From NCBI GenBank assembly GCA_015485375.1, contig WFTU01000083.1, positions 1-12,237 of the forward strand: a DNA stretch of 12,237 nt, in the 5' to 3' direction. Made by a program: the position numbers and the translations under genes. Positions within the stretch are counted from its first letter, which is position 1. Every line of letters starts with the position of its first letter. Source of the stretch: Paracoccaceae bacterium. GTDB taxonomy: Bacteria > Pseudomonadota > Alphaproteobacteria > Rhodobacterales > Rhodobacteraceae. The notes under the pieces are model-generated. The model made no database searches. It was given only the letters and a program-made list of their open reading frames with translations, and was not told the origin of the DNA. This document shows positions 1-5,955 of this stretch, piece after piece.

Positions 1-822
1 GATCTGGAGATTGGCGAGCGGCACCTCGGCCTGACGACGCCGGGCGAGACCGGCGCACTGGCGGTTCTGATCGAGCGGTTGGGTGCGCGGATGGCGGAGT
101 CGGTTGATCTGGATGCTTTGATGGAAATCGGCCGGAGCGTGCCGGATTTGACGGCCGGGCCGCGGCCAAAACCCGAACGGTTTGCCGAGGGGTTGCGGAT
201 CGGCATCCCGCGCGACGAGGCCTTCGGCTTCTATTATCCCGACGATCTGGAGGCGATGGAGGCGGCGGGAGCAGAGCTTGTGTTCTTCGACGCGCTGCGT
301 GACCCGGCATTGCCGGAGGTGGATGGGCTGTTCATCGGCGGGGGCTTCCCCGAGACGTCGGCGACGGCATTGGCTGCGAATACCTCGCTGATGGGGGATA
401 TCCGGTCGAAGATTGCGGCGGGCCTGCCGGGCTATGCCGAGTGTGGCGGGCTGATGTATCTGTGCCGTTCGCTCGAATGGCAGGGTGAGCGTTACCCCAT
501 GGTGGGCATTATCGAAGGCGATGCAATTATGTGCTCCCGTCCGCAAGGGCGCGGGTATACGCGGCTGGAGGCATCGGAAGATTGCCTGTGGAAGGTGGGC
601 GCAGAGTCGTTCAAGGCGCACGAATTCCACTATGCGCGGGTGGATAATCTGCCGGAGGACACAAAGTTCGGATTCGATGTGCGCCGCGGGGCCGGCATTG
701 ACGGGGCGCATGACGGGGTGGTGGTGAACAACCTTATGGCGGGATTTTGTCATATGCGCAGCACCGAGAAAAACCCGTGGGTCGAGCGGTTTTTGCGGTT
801 TGTGAAAAGCAGGAAAACCTAG
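1..822 (+). CDS. CobB/CbiA-family glutamine-dependent a,c-diamide synthase, C-terminal part (5' end outside window)
   Basis: The reading frame is open from base 1, so the N-terminal ATP-binding (DTBS-like) domain lies outside the window. The first residues read ERHLGLTTPGE, the interdomain segment typical of CobB/CbiA. The rest is the class I glutamine amidotransferase domain: an IGIPRDEAFGFYYPDD segment, GGGFPET, the nucleophile loop YAECGG with Cys at bases 442-444, and a PQGRGY segment. Such enzymes amidate the a and c acetate side chains of cobyrinate or hydrogenobyrinate (B12 synthesis). Relatives act on Ni-sirohydrochlorin (CfbB) or are encoded in dissimilatory sulfite reductase clusters (DsrN, thought to amidate siroheme). 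No cob gene is visible beside it and sulfur-trafficking genes lie close, so DsrN is a real alternative; the family is clear, the substrate is not. It ends tail to tail with the next gene, stop codons overlapping. Confidence 0.88.
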   Translation, partial: DLEIGERHLGLTTPGETGALAVLIERLGARMAESVDLDALMEIGRSVPDLTAGPRPKPERFAEGLRIGIPRDEAFGFYYPDDLEAMEAAGAELVFFDALRDPALPEVDGLFIGGGFPETSATALAANTSLMGDIRSKIAAGLPGYAECGGLMYLCRSLEWQGERYPMVGIIEGDAIMCSRPQGRGYTRLEASEDCLWKVGAESFKAHEFHYARVDNLPEDTKFGFDVRRGAGIDGAHDGVVVNNLMAGFCHMRSTEKNPWVERFLRFVKSRKT

Positions 823-1871
823 GCGTCGGGATCGCCGCGGTCTCTGGCCTCGGGGGGCCACAAAGCGGTGCGGTTGCGGATCGCCGCGCGGATTTTTTCG
901 ATGCTTTTACGGGTGCGCAGAACTTCGGTATAACGGTATAGGCCGGTGTAGGAGAAGGGGTTTACCAGATCCAGTCCTTTCAGTATCCGCTGTACCGGTG
1001 ATTGGTTCCGGATTGCGAGAACGTTATTTTCGGGTCTATTGATCGGAACAAAAGGCTTTTCGAGGATATCTTCGGAAAAACGGACGTAGGTATTGCGGTA
1101 CCGTCGGGTATATGGCGTTTTGACGGTAATATAGGGCTTGGATGTTCCGACGAAATGCAACAGGTGCGGATCGAATTTCCGGATAAGGCGGAATTGCGTT
1201 TCGGAGGCTTGCCAGTTCCATTCGAGCGGTAGCGGATGCCAGTTTCCCCTGAGAACGCCGTTGAGAGCATCCTGATCGGTAAAATTGAAATGCTGGAAGT
1301 TGTCGGCGGCGTATTCGACCACTCGATCCTTGATATTTGCGGAACAATACGCCTCCACATTGAACAGCTGCACACCGGCATTGAAATAGCGGATGTTATC
1401 GATGCCCAGCGTTGCCCAGCTCTGGCGAGCGAACTCGTACAGTTTTTCGTGCCACTGGATACCGTCGAGTATCGCTGCGACCGGGCGATCCCGATCGGCC
1501 AGAGAAAAGAGATCCGTGAGCTTGCCGTGGCGCAAATACACGTCGGTATCGAGATAGATAATCTGCTCGTAATCGTTGCGGAAAATTTCCGGTAGCGCGA
1601 CTTTGATATGGTTGGCAATCGGAATTGCCGGACGGGTGGGCATATCTTGTAATGACGCGGTGTCGATTTCGCAGACGCGAATCTCCGGCAGACGGGGATG
1701 CCTTGCATCGAGCCCCTCGACGGGTGTGCAAAAAACGAGATCATAGGCGCGATCAGGGTCGTTTTTCGCGACCTGCCAGAAAACGAAACGGGCATAATCC
1801 ACGACATTTTCGTCGCCGCAAAGGACAACCGCGCGATTGTATTTCGCCGGACCGGTCTGCGAAAGGATCAT
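819..1871 (-). CDS. Glycosyltransferase, GT8-like family
   Basis: A protein of about 350 residues with GT8 hallmarks: a YLDTDVYL segment whose DTD (residues about 108-110) should bind Mn2+ and the nucleotide sugar, FNAGVQLFN (about 163-171), TDQDALNG (about 198-205) and HFVGTSKPY near 239-247. By family it transfers a hexose from a nucleotide sugar, often to a cell-surface glycan; the acceptor cannot be told. No signal peptide or membrane segment is seen. The frame stays open upstream to an ATG at 1955, but that start would put the tusA terminator hairpin (1921-1947) inside the coding region. I therefore choose the only other nearby Met, at 1871, preceded by AAGG. Its stop overlaps that of the convergent amidotransferase gene. 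It has no visible link to the neighbouring sulfur genes. Confidence 0.82.
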   Translation of the reverse strand: MILSQTGPAKYNRAVVLCGDENVVDYARFVFWQVAKNDPDRAYDLVFCTPVEGLDARHPRLPEIRVCEIDTASLQDMPTRPAIPIANHIKVALPEIFRNDYEQIIYLDTDVYLRHGKLTDLFSLADRDRPVAAILDGIQWHEKLYEFARQSWATLGIDNIRYFNAGVQLFNVEAYCSANIKDRVVEYAADNFQHFNFTDQDALNGVLRGNWHPLPLEWNWQASETQFRLIRKFDPHLLHFVGTSKPYITVKTPYTRRYRNTYVRFSEDILEKPFVPINRPENNVLAIRNQSPVQRILKGLDLVNPFSYTGLYRYTEVLRTRKSIEKIRAAIRNRTALWPPEARDRGDPDA

Positions 1872-1910
1872 GGGTCGGTGCCTTTTTGGAAGTAGCGGCA
1901 AATCACGGAT

Positions 1911-1947
1911 ATCAAAGAAAATACCCTGCTCGTCAGGAGCAGGGTAT
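1911..1947 (-). terminator. Rho-independent terminator after tusA
   Basis: A perfect 11-bp inverted repeat (ATACCCTGCTC, bases 1921-1931, against 1937-1947) with a 5-nt loop. On the minus strand it is followed by TTTTCTTT. It lies 29 nt past the tusA stop and ends the dsrE2-tusA transcript before the glycosyltransferase gene. Confidence 0.9.
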
Positions 1948-1976
1948 TCAGCCAATTAACCTTGGAAAGGAAGATA

Positions 1977-2201
1977 TCAGGCTTTTTTGATCTCGAAGGT
2001 GTATACGTCACCGGCGGAGTCGGAGCTCAGCAGCTCGTTCCCGGTCTGACGGGCGAAAGCCGCGAAGTCAGCCACGGAACCCGGGTCAGTAGATTCGATT
2101 TTCAGGACGTCTCCGGTCGGCAAACCTTTCAGCATTTTCTTTGCTTTCAGGATCGGGAGCGGGCAGTTCAGCCCTTTAGCGTCGAGTTCGTGTACAGCCA
2201 T
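1977..2201 (-). CDS. tusA: TusA-family sulfur-carrier protein (sulfurtransferase)
   Basis: A 74-residue protein, the normal TusA length. It has the diagnostic LNCPLPILKAKK segment at residues 11-22; Cys13 of the CPxP motif carries the persulfide. TusA proteins accept sulfane sulfur from cysteine desulfurases or rhodaneses and pass it to DsrE-type proteins, either for tRNA 2-thiouridine and cofactor synthesis or, in sulfur oxidisers, toward DsrEFH/DsrC or the sHdr pathway. It follows the dsrE2-like gene by 39 nt on the same strand with an AGAAAGG Shine-Dalgarno, so the two form an operon. The regulator across the divergent promoter and the YeeE/YedE gene make a role in inorganic sulfur handling more likely than tRNA thiolation. 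It is cytoplasmic. Confidence 0.93.
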   Translation of the reverse strand: MAVHELDAKGLNCPLPILKAKKMLKGLPTGDVLKIESTDPGSVADFAAFARQTGNELLSSDSAGDVYTFEIKKA

Positions 2202-2240
2202 TGTTCGTCGTATACCTTTCTGTTGTTGGGTAGTCTTGTC

Positions 2241-2741
2241 TTACATGAAGTAGTTGATGTTGGATTCGCCGGCAACTTCGAGGGCCGTTACAGCACCGCC
2301 GAGTTCCACGCCGTCGATCAGGTCTTCTTTCTTGATCTCGAACAGGTCCAGAGTCATCTGGCAGGCGATCATGCGCACGTCGGATTCGATAGCCGCTTCG
2401 CGCAGGTCGGCAATGGATGCTACACCTTTTTTCTTGATCAGGTTTTTCATCATCGTGGTCGCGCCACGGTCAACGCCCGGGATGGCGGAAACGATGTTCG
2501 GCATCGCCATGTGCATACCCATCATCGGCATTTTCATGCCCGGGTTGCCCAGCGTGGAAACTTTCAGGTCGAGGTCTTTCTTCAGCAGGTTCAGGCCATA
2601 GAAAGTAAAGAACATCGTGACTTCCATATCCATGGCGGCAGCAGAGGTGCCGAGGATGAAAGGAGGATAGGCCCAGTCGAGCGTACCCTTGGTCGCGATG
2701 ATAGACATACTCTTGGTGTTGCTTGCTACATCATTCGGCAT
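2241..2741 (-). CDS. DsrE/DsrF/DsrH-like family protein (DsrE2 type)
   Basis: A 166-residue protein starting MPNDVASNTKSMSIIATKGT, with the alternating hydrophobic pattern of the DsrE fold. Single Cys127 in RMIACQMTLDLF is the likely persulfide site. A hydrophobic stretch at about residues 22-50 fits the larger DsrE2 subgroup, some of which are thought to be membrane-associated. In sulfur oxidisers DsrE2 is typically encoded next to tusA, often with a rhodanese, and takes part in a sulfur relay; that pairing is seen here. The start is supported by GGGAGG eight bases upstream. Residues 69-80 carry seven methionines and one histidine, which is unusual and might bind metal (inference). Transcription from an AT-rich promoter shared with the divergent regulator suggests persulfide-responsive control. 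The exact sulfur donor and acceptor are unknown. Confidence 0.85.
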   Translation of the reverse strand: MPNDVASNTKSMSIIATKGTLDWAYPPFILGTSAAAMDMEVTMFFTFYGLNLLKKDLDLKVSTLGNPGMKMPMMGMHMAMPNIVSAIPGVDRGATTMMKNLIKKKGVASIADLREAAIESDVRMIACQMTLDLFEIKKEDLIDGVELGGAVTALEVAGESNINYFM

Positions 2742-2772
2742 TGCGGTTCCTCCCGGATATTTATCATTGTAG

Positions 2773-2795
2773 TTTACTTAATTAGCATAAGTTAA
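2773..2795. promoter_or_regulatory. Candidate operator for the ArsR/SqrR-type regulator
   Basis: An AT-rich dyad in the divergent gap: ACTTA (2776-2780), 7 nt, TAAGT (2788-2792), extended by TT/AA outside one mismatch on each side. It lies where the dsrE2 -10 element or transcription start should be, which suits a repressor; BigR-type regulators are known to bind AT-rich near-palindromes at promoters. The minus-strand core TATGCTAAT (2789-2781) recurs at 3324-3332 ahead of the yeeE gene. The binding partner is inferred. Confidence 0.5.
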
Positions 2796-2818
2796 TACTA
2801 TTATCGCCAGAAGGTCAA
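2790..2818 (-). promoter_or_regulatory. Candidate sigma70-type promoter of dsrE2-tusA
   Basis: On the minus strand a good -35 hexamer TTGACC (2818-2813) is followed after 17 nt by TTAACT (2795-2790), a fair -10. The -10 overlaps the inverted repeat, so a bound repressor would block transcription. The -10 choice is uncertain because the segment is AT-rich. Confidence 0.45.
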
Positions 2819-2867
2819 GAAAGCAGGGAAACCCATATTCACTTTCGGGTGTAATGCGAGAAAACCC

Positions 2868-2896
2868 TTGCAAAAAATGATGCGTCGCGGGTATCC
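2868..2896 (+). promoter_or_regulatory. Weak candidate promoter of the ArsR-type regulator gene
   Basis: TTGCAA (2868-2873) and GTATCC (2891-2896) are 17 nt apart and 49 nt ahead of the regulator start. The -10 is poor. A 5-bp perfect dyad CCGGA-TAT-TCCGG follows at 2913-2925 and could form a small leader hairpin or operator. Confidence 0.25.
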
Positions 2897-2944
2897 CCCG
2901 ACATAGAGAGAGCCGGATATTCCGGTCAAAAGGGCTAGGAAGTT

Positions 2945-3262
2945 ATGGATATTGCAGAACTGGAAGACAAGGCGTCGGAAGCAAGTAACCTTTTGAAAGT
3001 TATGTCAAATCAGTGGCGTTTACTGATCATGTGTAACTTGATGCAGGGCGAACACTCGGTCCAGGATATGCAGAAACGGATCGGCCTTGGCCAGTCGGCT
3101 CTTTCGCAGCATCTGGCGATTCTGCGCCACGAGCGTCTGGTTGATACCCGTCGCGAGGCGCAGTCGATTTACTACTCGATTGCTAGTGCCGAGGCCGAAA
3201 GATTGCTCGCAACCCTCTACGACATCTACTGCACCGAAGACATGGTGAAAATGCTTTCCTGA
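2945..3262 (+). CDS. ArsR-family winged-helix regulator, SqrR/BigR-type persulfide sensor
   Basis: A 105-residue ArsR/SmtB-type repressor. The recognition region reads GLGQSALSQHLAILRHERLV (about 47-66), followed by the beta-hairpin wing TRREAQSIYYSI. It lacks the ELCVC metal site of classical ArsR. Instead it has Cys30 (LLIMCNLM) and Cys96 (LYDIYCTED), 66 residues apart, the same spacing as C41/C107 in Rhodobacter SqrR. Those cysteines form a tetrasulfide bridge with reactive sulfur species, which releases DNA. It is divergent from dsrE2-tusA and 161 nt upstream of the yeeE gene, so it probably represses both until persulfide appears. The start has AGGA six bases upstream. Family is certain, and the persulfide-sensing role is a strong inference from the cysteine pair and its neighbours. 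Confidence 0.92.
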   Translation: MDIAELEDKASEASNLLKVMSNQWRLLIMCNLMQGEHSVQDMQKRIGLGQSALSQHLAILRHERLVDTRREAQSIYYSIASAEAERLLATLYDIYCTEDMVKMLS

Positions 3263-3279
3263 CAAAGGCTTAGTATTTT

Positions 3280-3305
3280 TTCCGGGTTTTAGACCGGAAT
3301 TTCTA
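3280..3305 (+). terminator. Possible weak terminator or attenuator between the regulator and yeeE genes
   Basis: TTCCGG (3280-3285) pairs with CCGGAA (3294-3299) around an 8-nt loop, followed by a short TTT run. It sits 17 nt past the regulator stop. The stem is only 6 bp and the T tract is interrupted, so partial read-through into the yeeE gene is plausible. Confidence 0.35.
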
Positions 3306-3332
3306 TACATAGATATACTTATATATGCTAAT
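3303..3332 (+). promoter_or_regulatory. Candidate promoter and second regulator site ahead of the yeeE/yedE gene
   Basis: A very AT-rich stretch with TATACT (3314-3319), a good -10 element, inside an ATATA-N4-TATAT dyad (3313-3326). It is followed by TATGCTAAT (3324-3332), the nonamer also found in the divergent operator, in the same orientation relative to the controlled gene. No convincing -35 is seen, which would suit an activated or weak promoter. Confidence 0.4.
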
Positions 3333-3423
3333 GTGTTGGTGTGAATCACCGGCGCCTTTTCGCTTGTCTTGGGCGCGAAGCGAAACAACGACCGGTGCAA
3401 GATGACAAAAGGGACGGAGAATC

Positions 3424-4530
3424 ATGCTGGAAACATGGAAAGAGATAGTCGTCGAATCATCGGCGCTTTATGTGGGGTTTGGCGGACTGCTGATCGGGTT
3501 CGTGTTCGGTTTTGTCGTATACCGGACGAACTTTTGCACAATGGGGTCGATCTCCGACATGCTGTCGTTCGGTGACTATCGCCGCTGGAGAGCATGGTTG
3601 CTGGCCATGGCCACGGCCATTGCCGGTGCCGCGATTGTATCGTGGCAGGAAATCGCGAATCTGACAGATTCGATATATCTGACGACGCAGTTCAACTGGG
3701 CCGGAAATATCGTCGGCGGCCTGATGTTCGGCTTCGGTATGGTTTTTGCCGGAGGATGCACCAGCCGCAATCTGGTCCGTGCCGGAGCGGGAGATTTGCG
3801 CTCGCTGGTTGTGATGATCATGGTCGGGCTGTTTGCTTTCATGACCATCGGCGGGCTGATCGGCCCGTTGCGGGTGATGGTTTTCTCGCCGGTTACCGTC
3901 AATCTGTCGGATTACGGCATGGAATCACAGGGCATGGGTGTCATTCTGGCCAAGTTTACCGGCATGTCGCCCTCGACCGGCACAGCTATCGTGCTGACGG
4001 TGCTGCTGGTCGGTCTGTTCGGCTATATCTTCAAGAGCAAGGATTTCCGGACCTCGCCGCCGCATGTGATTTCCGGTTTTGTGATCGGCCTGTGTGTGGT
4101 TGCCGGTTGGGCGCTGACCGGGCTCGCGTTTGACGAGCTGGCGGATAAACCCGTGGCACTGACCTCGCTGACATATGTGCAGCCGGCGGGGGCCTCGCTG
4201 GATTACCTGATGCGTTACACTGCGTACGGTGCGCCGAGTTTTGCTGTGGTGACGACTTTCGGGGCGCTCCTTGGCGGGTTTGCCGGTGCGGTTTCCGTGA
4301 AACGGTTTGCGCTGACGACATTTGCCAACACCAAAGATACCCTGCGCAACATGTTCGGTGGCGCATTGATGGGAACCGGCGGCGTTATCGCGCTGGGTTG
4401 CACCATCGGTCAGGGTGTGACCGGTCTGTCGACTCTGGCGCTCGGCTCGCTGATCGCGCTGATCTCCATTGTGATCGGCGGCATCGGCGGAATGAAATAT
4501 ATGGAATACAGTTTGATGAAAGAGGCGTAA
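3424..4530 (+). CDS. YeeE/YedE-family sulfur (thiosulfate-type) transporter, inner membrane
   Basis: A 368-residue, very hydrophobic protein with about nine or more membrane segments. It carries the repeated YeeE/YedE signatures: NFCTMGSISDM with Cys38, FGFGMVFAGGCTSRNLVRAG with Cys112, and GCTIGQGVTGLS with Cys326. A further Cys224 lies in a membrane segment. In TsuA, the structurally studied member, conserved cysteines line a path along which thiosulfate is passed. A sulfur-compound importer is therefore expected, though the substrate here may be thiosulfate, sulfite or a polysulfide. GGAG precedes the chosen ATG. It lies downstream of the persulfide-sensor gene on the same strand and is probably controlled by it, feeding sulfane sulfur to the TusA/DsrE2 pair. 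It is roughly the full length of the two-repeat family form. Confidence 0.9.
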   Translation: MLETWKEIVVESSALYVGFGGLLIGFVFGFVVYRTNFCTMGSISDMLSFGDYRRWRAWLLAMATAIAGAAIVSWQEIANLTDSIYLTTQFNWAGNIVGGLMFGFGMVFAGGCTSRNLVRAGAGDLRSLVVMIMVGLFAFMTIGGLIGPLRVMVFSPVTVNLSDYGMESQGMGVILAKFTGMSPSTGTAIVLTVLLVGLFGYIFKSKDFRTSPPHVISGFVIGLCVVAGWALTGLAFDELADKPVALTSLTYVQPAGASLDYLMRYTAYGAPSFAVVTTFGALLGGFAGAVSVKRFALTTFANTKDTLRNMFGGALMGTGGVIALGCTIGQGVTGLSTLALGSLIALISIVIGGIGGMKYMEYSLMKEA

Positions 4531-4551
4531 CGCCGCTTACCATTCAGGCAT

Positions 4552-4590
4552 AAAAAAGCCCCCGTTCCTGACCGGAGCGGGGGCTTTTTT
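4552..4590. terminator. Bidirectional terminator between the yeeE gene and mrp
   Basis: A strong hairpin: AGCCCCCG (4557-4564) pairs with CGGGGGCT (4578-4585). The stem continues through a wobble pair and three more pairs to a 5-nt loop. It is flanked by six A on the left and six T on the right, so it works on both strands. It lies 21 nt past the yeeE stop and abuts the mrp stop. Confidence 0.95.
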
Positions 4591-5700
4591 CTATTCGTCT
4601 TCTTCGTCTTTTTCGCCACGGAGCTGCGTGGCGATATTCAGTGCGATCGACTTGTAGATCTTTGCGTGCGGGCTGTCCGGATCGGCGACAACGGTCGGGT
4701 TGCCGTTATCCGAATGCTCGCGGATATCCATGTGCAGCGGGATCGCCCCAAGGAACGGCACGCCGAGCTTGATGGCCTCGTCCCGTGCGCCGCCATGGCC
4801 GAAGATATCGGAGGTTTCGCCGCAATGCGGGCAGATGAAGGTGCTCATGTTCTCGATGATACCGAGGATCGGCACGTCCACGTTCTCGAACATCTTGAGG
4901 CCCTTGCGGGCGTCGATCAGCGCCAGATCCTGCGGGGTGGAAACGATAACCGCGCCAGCCAGCGGAACCTGCTGTGCCATGGTCAGCTGCGCGTCACCGG
5001 TGCCCGGCGGCATGTCGAGGACCAGCACATCGAGTGTGCCCCAGTTTACTTCGCGCACCATCTGCATCAGGGCCGACATGATCATCGGGCCGCGCCAGAT
5101 GACGGGGTTGTCCTCTTCCATCAGGAAACCCATCGACATGACCTTGATACCGTGACCTTCCATCGGGTTGATCTTTTCGTCCACAATATCGGGGCGACCG
5201 TCAATGCCCATCAGGCGCGGCATGGAGGGGCCATAGATGTCGGCGTCGAGCAGCCCGACCCGCAGGCCAAGCGACGAGAGCGCCAGCGCGAGGTTGGCAG
5301 CCGTGGTCGATTTGCCAACGCCGCCTTTGCCCGAGGCAACAGCGACAATGGCACCGACACCCGGGATGCCGCCGGCGGCCGGGCGCATATCGGGACCGAC
5401 GGGGCGCGAGGTCTGCAGCTGCGGCGGCTGTTCGACCGGCGCGGGCGCGTCAACCTCGGCGGTCAGAACCACCAGTGCGCTTTCGATACCGTCGAGAGCC
5501 TCGACCCGTTTCTGCGCCTCGTCACGCAGCGGATCGAAGTTGCCACGGAAGGCATCGGGAACGGTGATCGAGAAGACAACCTTGCCGTTGTCTTCGGTGA
5601 TTTCGGATACCAGATTGAGGGACACGAGGTCTCCGTCAAGTCCGGGAACAGCGATCTGGGACAGTTCGCCCATAATGCGGTCGGTGGTTGTTACAGCCAT
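4591..5700 (-). CDS. mrp: Mrp/ApbC (NBP35-type) iron-sulfur cluster carrier P-loop ATPase
   Basis: A 369-residue protein in the full family layout. It has an N-terminal MIP18/DUF59 domain (about 6-85), a Pro/Ala-rich linker (about 85-112), then the ParA/MinD-like ATPase with the deviant Walker A GKGGVGKST (124-132), LDADIYGPSMPRL (151-163), and DMPPGTGD (229-236). CPHCG at 290-294 supplies the CxxC that holds a bridging [4Fe-4S] cluster across the dimer. It loads clusters onto apoproteins in the cytoplasm. The C-terminus is a short acidic tail. GGGAAG lies six bases before the ATG; Met10 is a weaker alternative. It is downstream of and co-directional with five genes whose products should hold about five [4Fe-4S] clusters, which makes a maturation role for them attractive but unproven. 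Confidence 0.95.
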   Translation of the reverse strand: MAVTTTDRIMGELSQIAVPGLDGDLVSLNLVSEITEDNGKVVFSITVPDAFRGNFDPLRDEAQKRVEALDGIESALVVLTAEVDAPAPVEQPPQLQTSRPVGPDMRPAAGGIPGVGAIVAVASGKGGVGKSTTAANLALALSSLGLRVGLLDADIYGPSMPRLMGIDGRPDIVDEKINPMEGHGIKVMSMGFLMEEDNPVIWRGPMIMSALMQMVREVNWGTLDVLVLDMPPGTGDAQLTMAQQVPLAGAVIVSTPQDLALIDARKGLKMFENVDVPILGIIENMSTFICPHCGETSDIFGHGGARDEAIKLGVPFLGAIPLHMDIREHSDNGNPTVVADPDSPHAKIYKSIALNIATQLRGEKDEEDE

Positions 5701-5955
5701 GTTCTTCCCTTTTTATATCCCGCAGCTTTGCGAGCTGGTTGTTTCATGCGTATATTAGAAGGTTGTTATGTAAGTTTGCAAGGTCTTAATTTTAAGGCCC
5801 GTGCCGAGGTCGATCGCGCCCCTTTTGGTATCCATTGTTCCGGGGGCTGCCCGTACAACTATTGCCTTCGCTACCGATATTGCGATGCGGGCCTATCTGG
5901 ATGGCGCCGGCGTTCGCTGCGGGATCAAGGGCCAGCAACGGGGCGGCGGACGGGG
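5701..5955. other. Intergenic gap between korC and mrp, with an unassigned short open frame
   Basis: The mrp-proximal part (5701-5797) is AT-rich and holds the mrp leader, the candidate promoter and a perfect 12-bp dyad, CTTAA-TT-TTAAG (5785-5796). The korC-proximal part is GC-rich, and its plus strand stays open from 5774 to a TAG at 5957-5959 that overlaps the korC stop. Without a good start codon or Shine-Dalgarno (only GTG or TTG), its translation includes VPGAARTTIAFATDIAMRAY. It has moderately G/C-rich third positions and could be the relic of a gene. I recognise no family. No strong terminator for korC is visible. Confidence 0.35.
5752..5781 (-). promoter_or_regulatory. Candidate sigma70-type promoter of mrp
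   Basis: On the minus strand TTGCAA (5781-5776) and TAATAT (5757-5752) are 18 nt apart in an AT-rich patch, placing the start about 45 nt before the mrp ATG. This suggests mrp can be transcribed independently of the kor genes upstream. Confidence 0.4.

Noticed and set aside
1962..2795. Plus-strand open frame of 277 codons over tusA and the dsrE2-like gene
   Set aside because: It is antisense to two clearly conserved sulfur-relay genes and has no domain signature of its own.
2945..3262. Reading the regulator as a metal-sensing ArsR or SmtB
   Set aside because: The ELCVC-type metal-binding motif in the recognition region is missing; the two remaining cysteines match the SqrR/BigR pattern instead.
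5785..5796. CTTAA-TT-TTAAG dyad as a terminator for the kor operon
   Set aside because: The stem is only AT pairs with a 2-nt loop and no T tract follows, so it would not terminate transcription; it may be an operator or chance.
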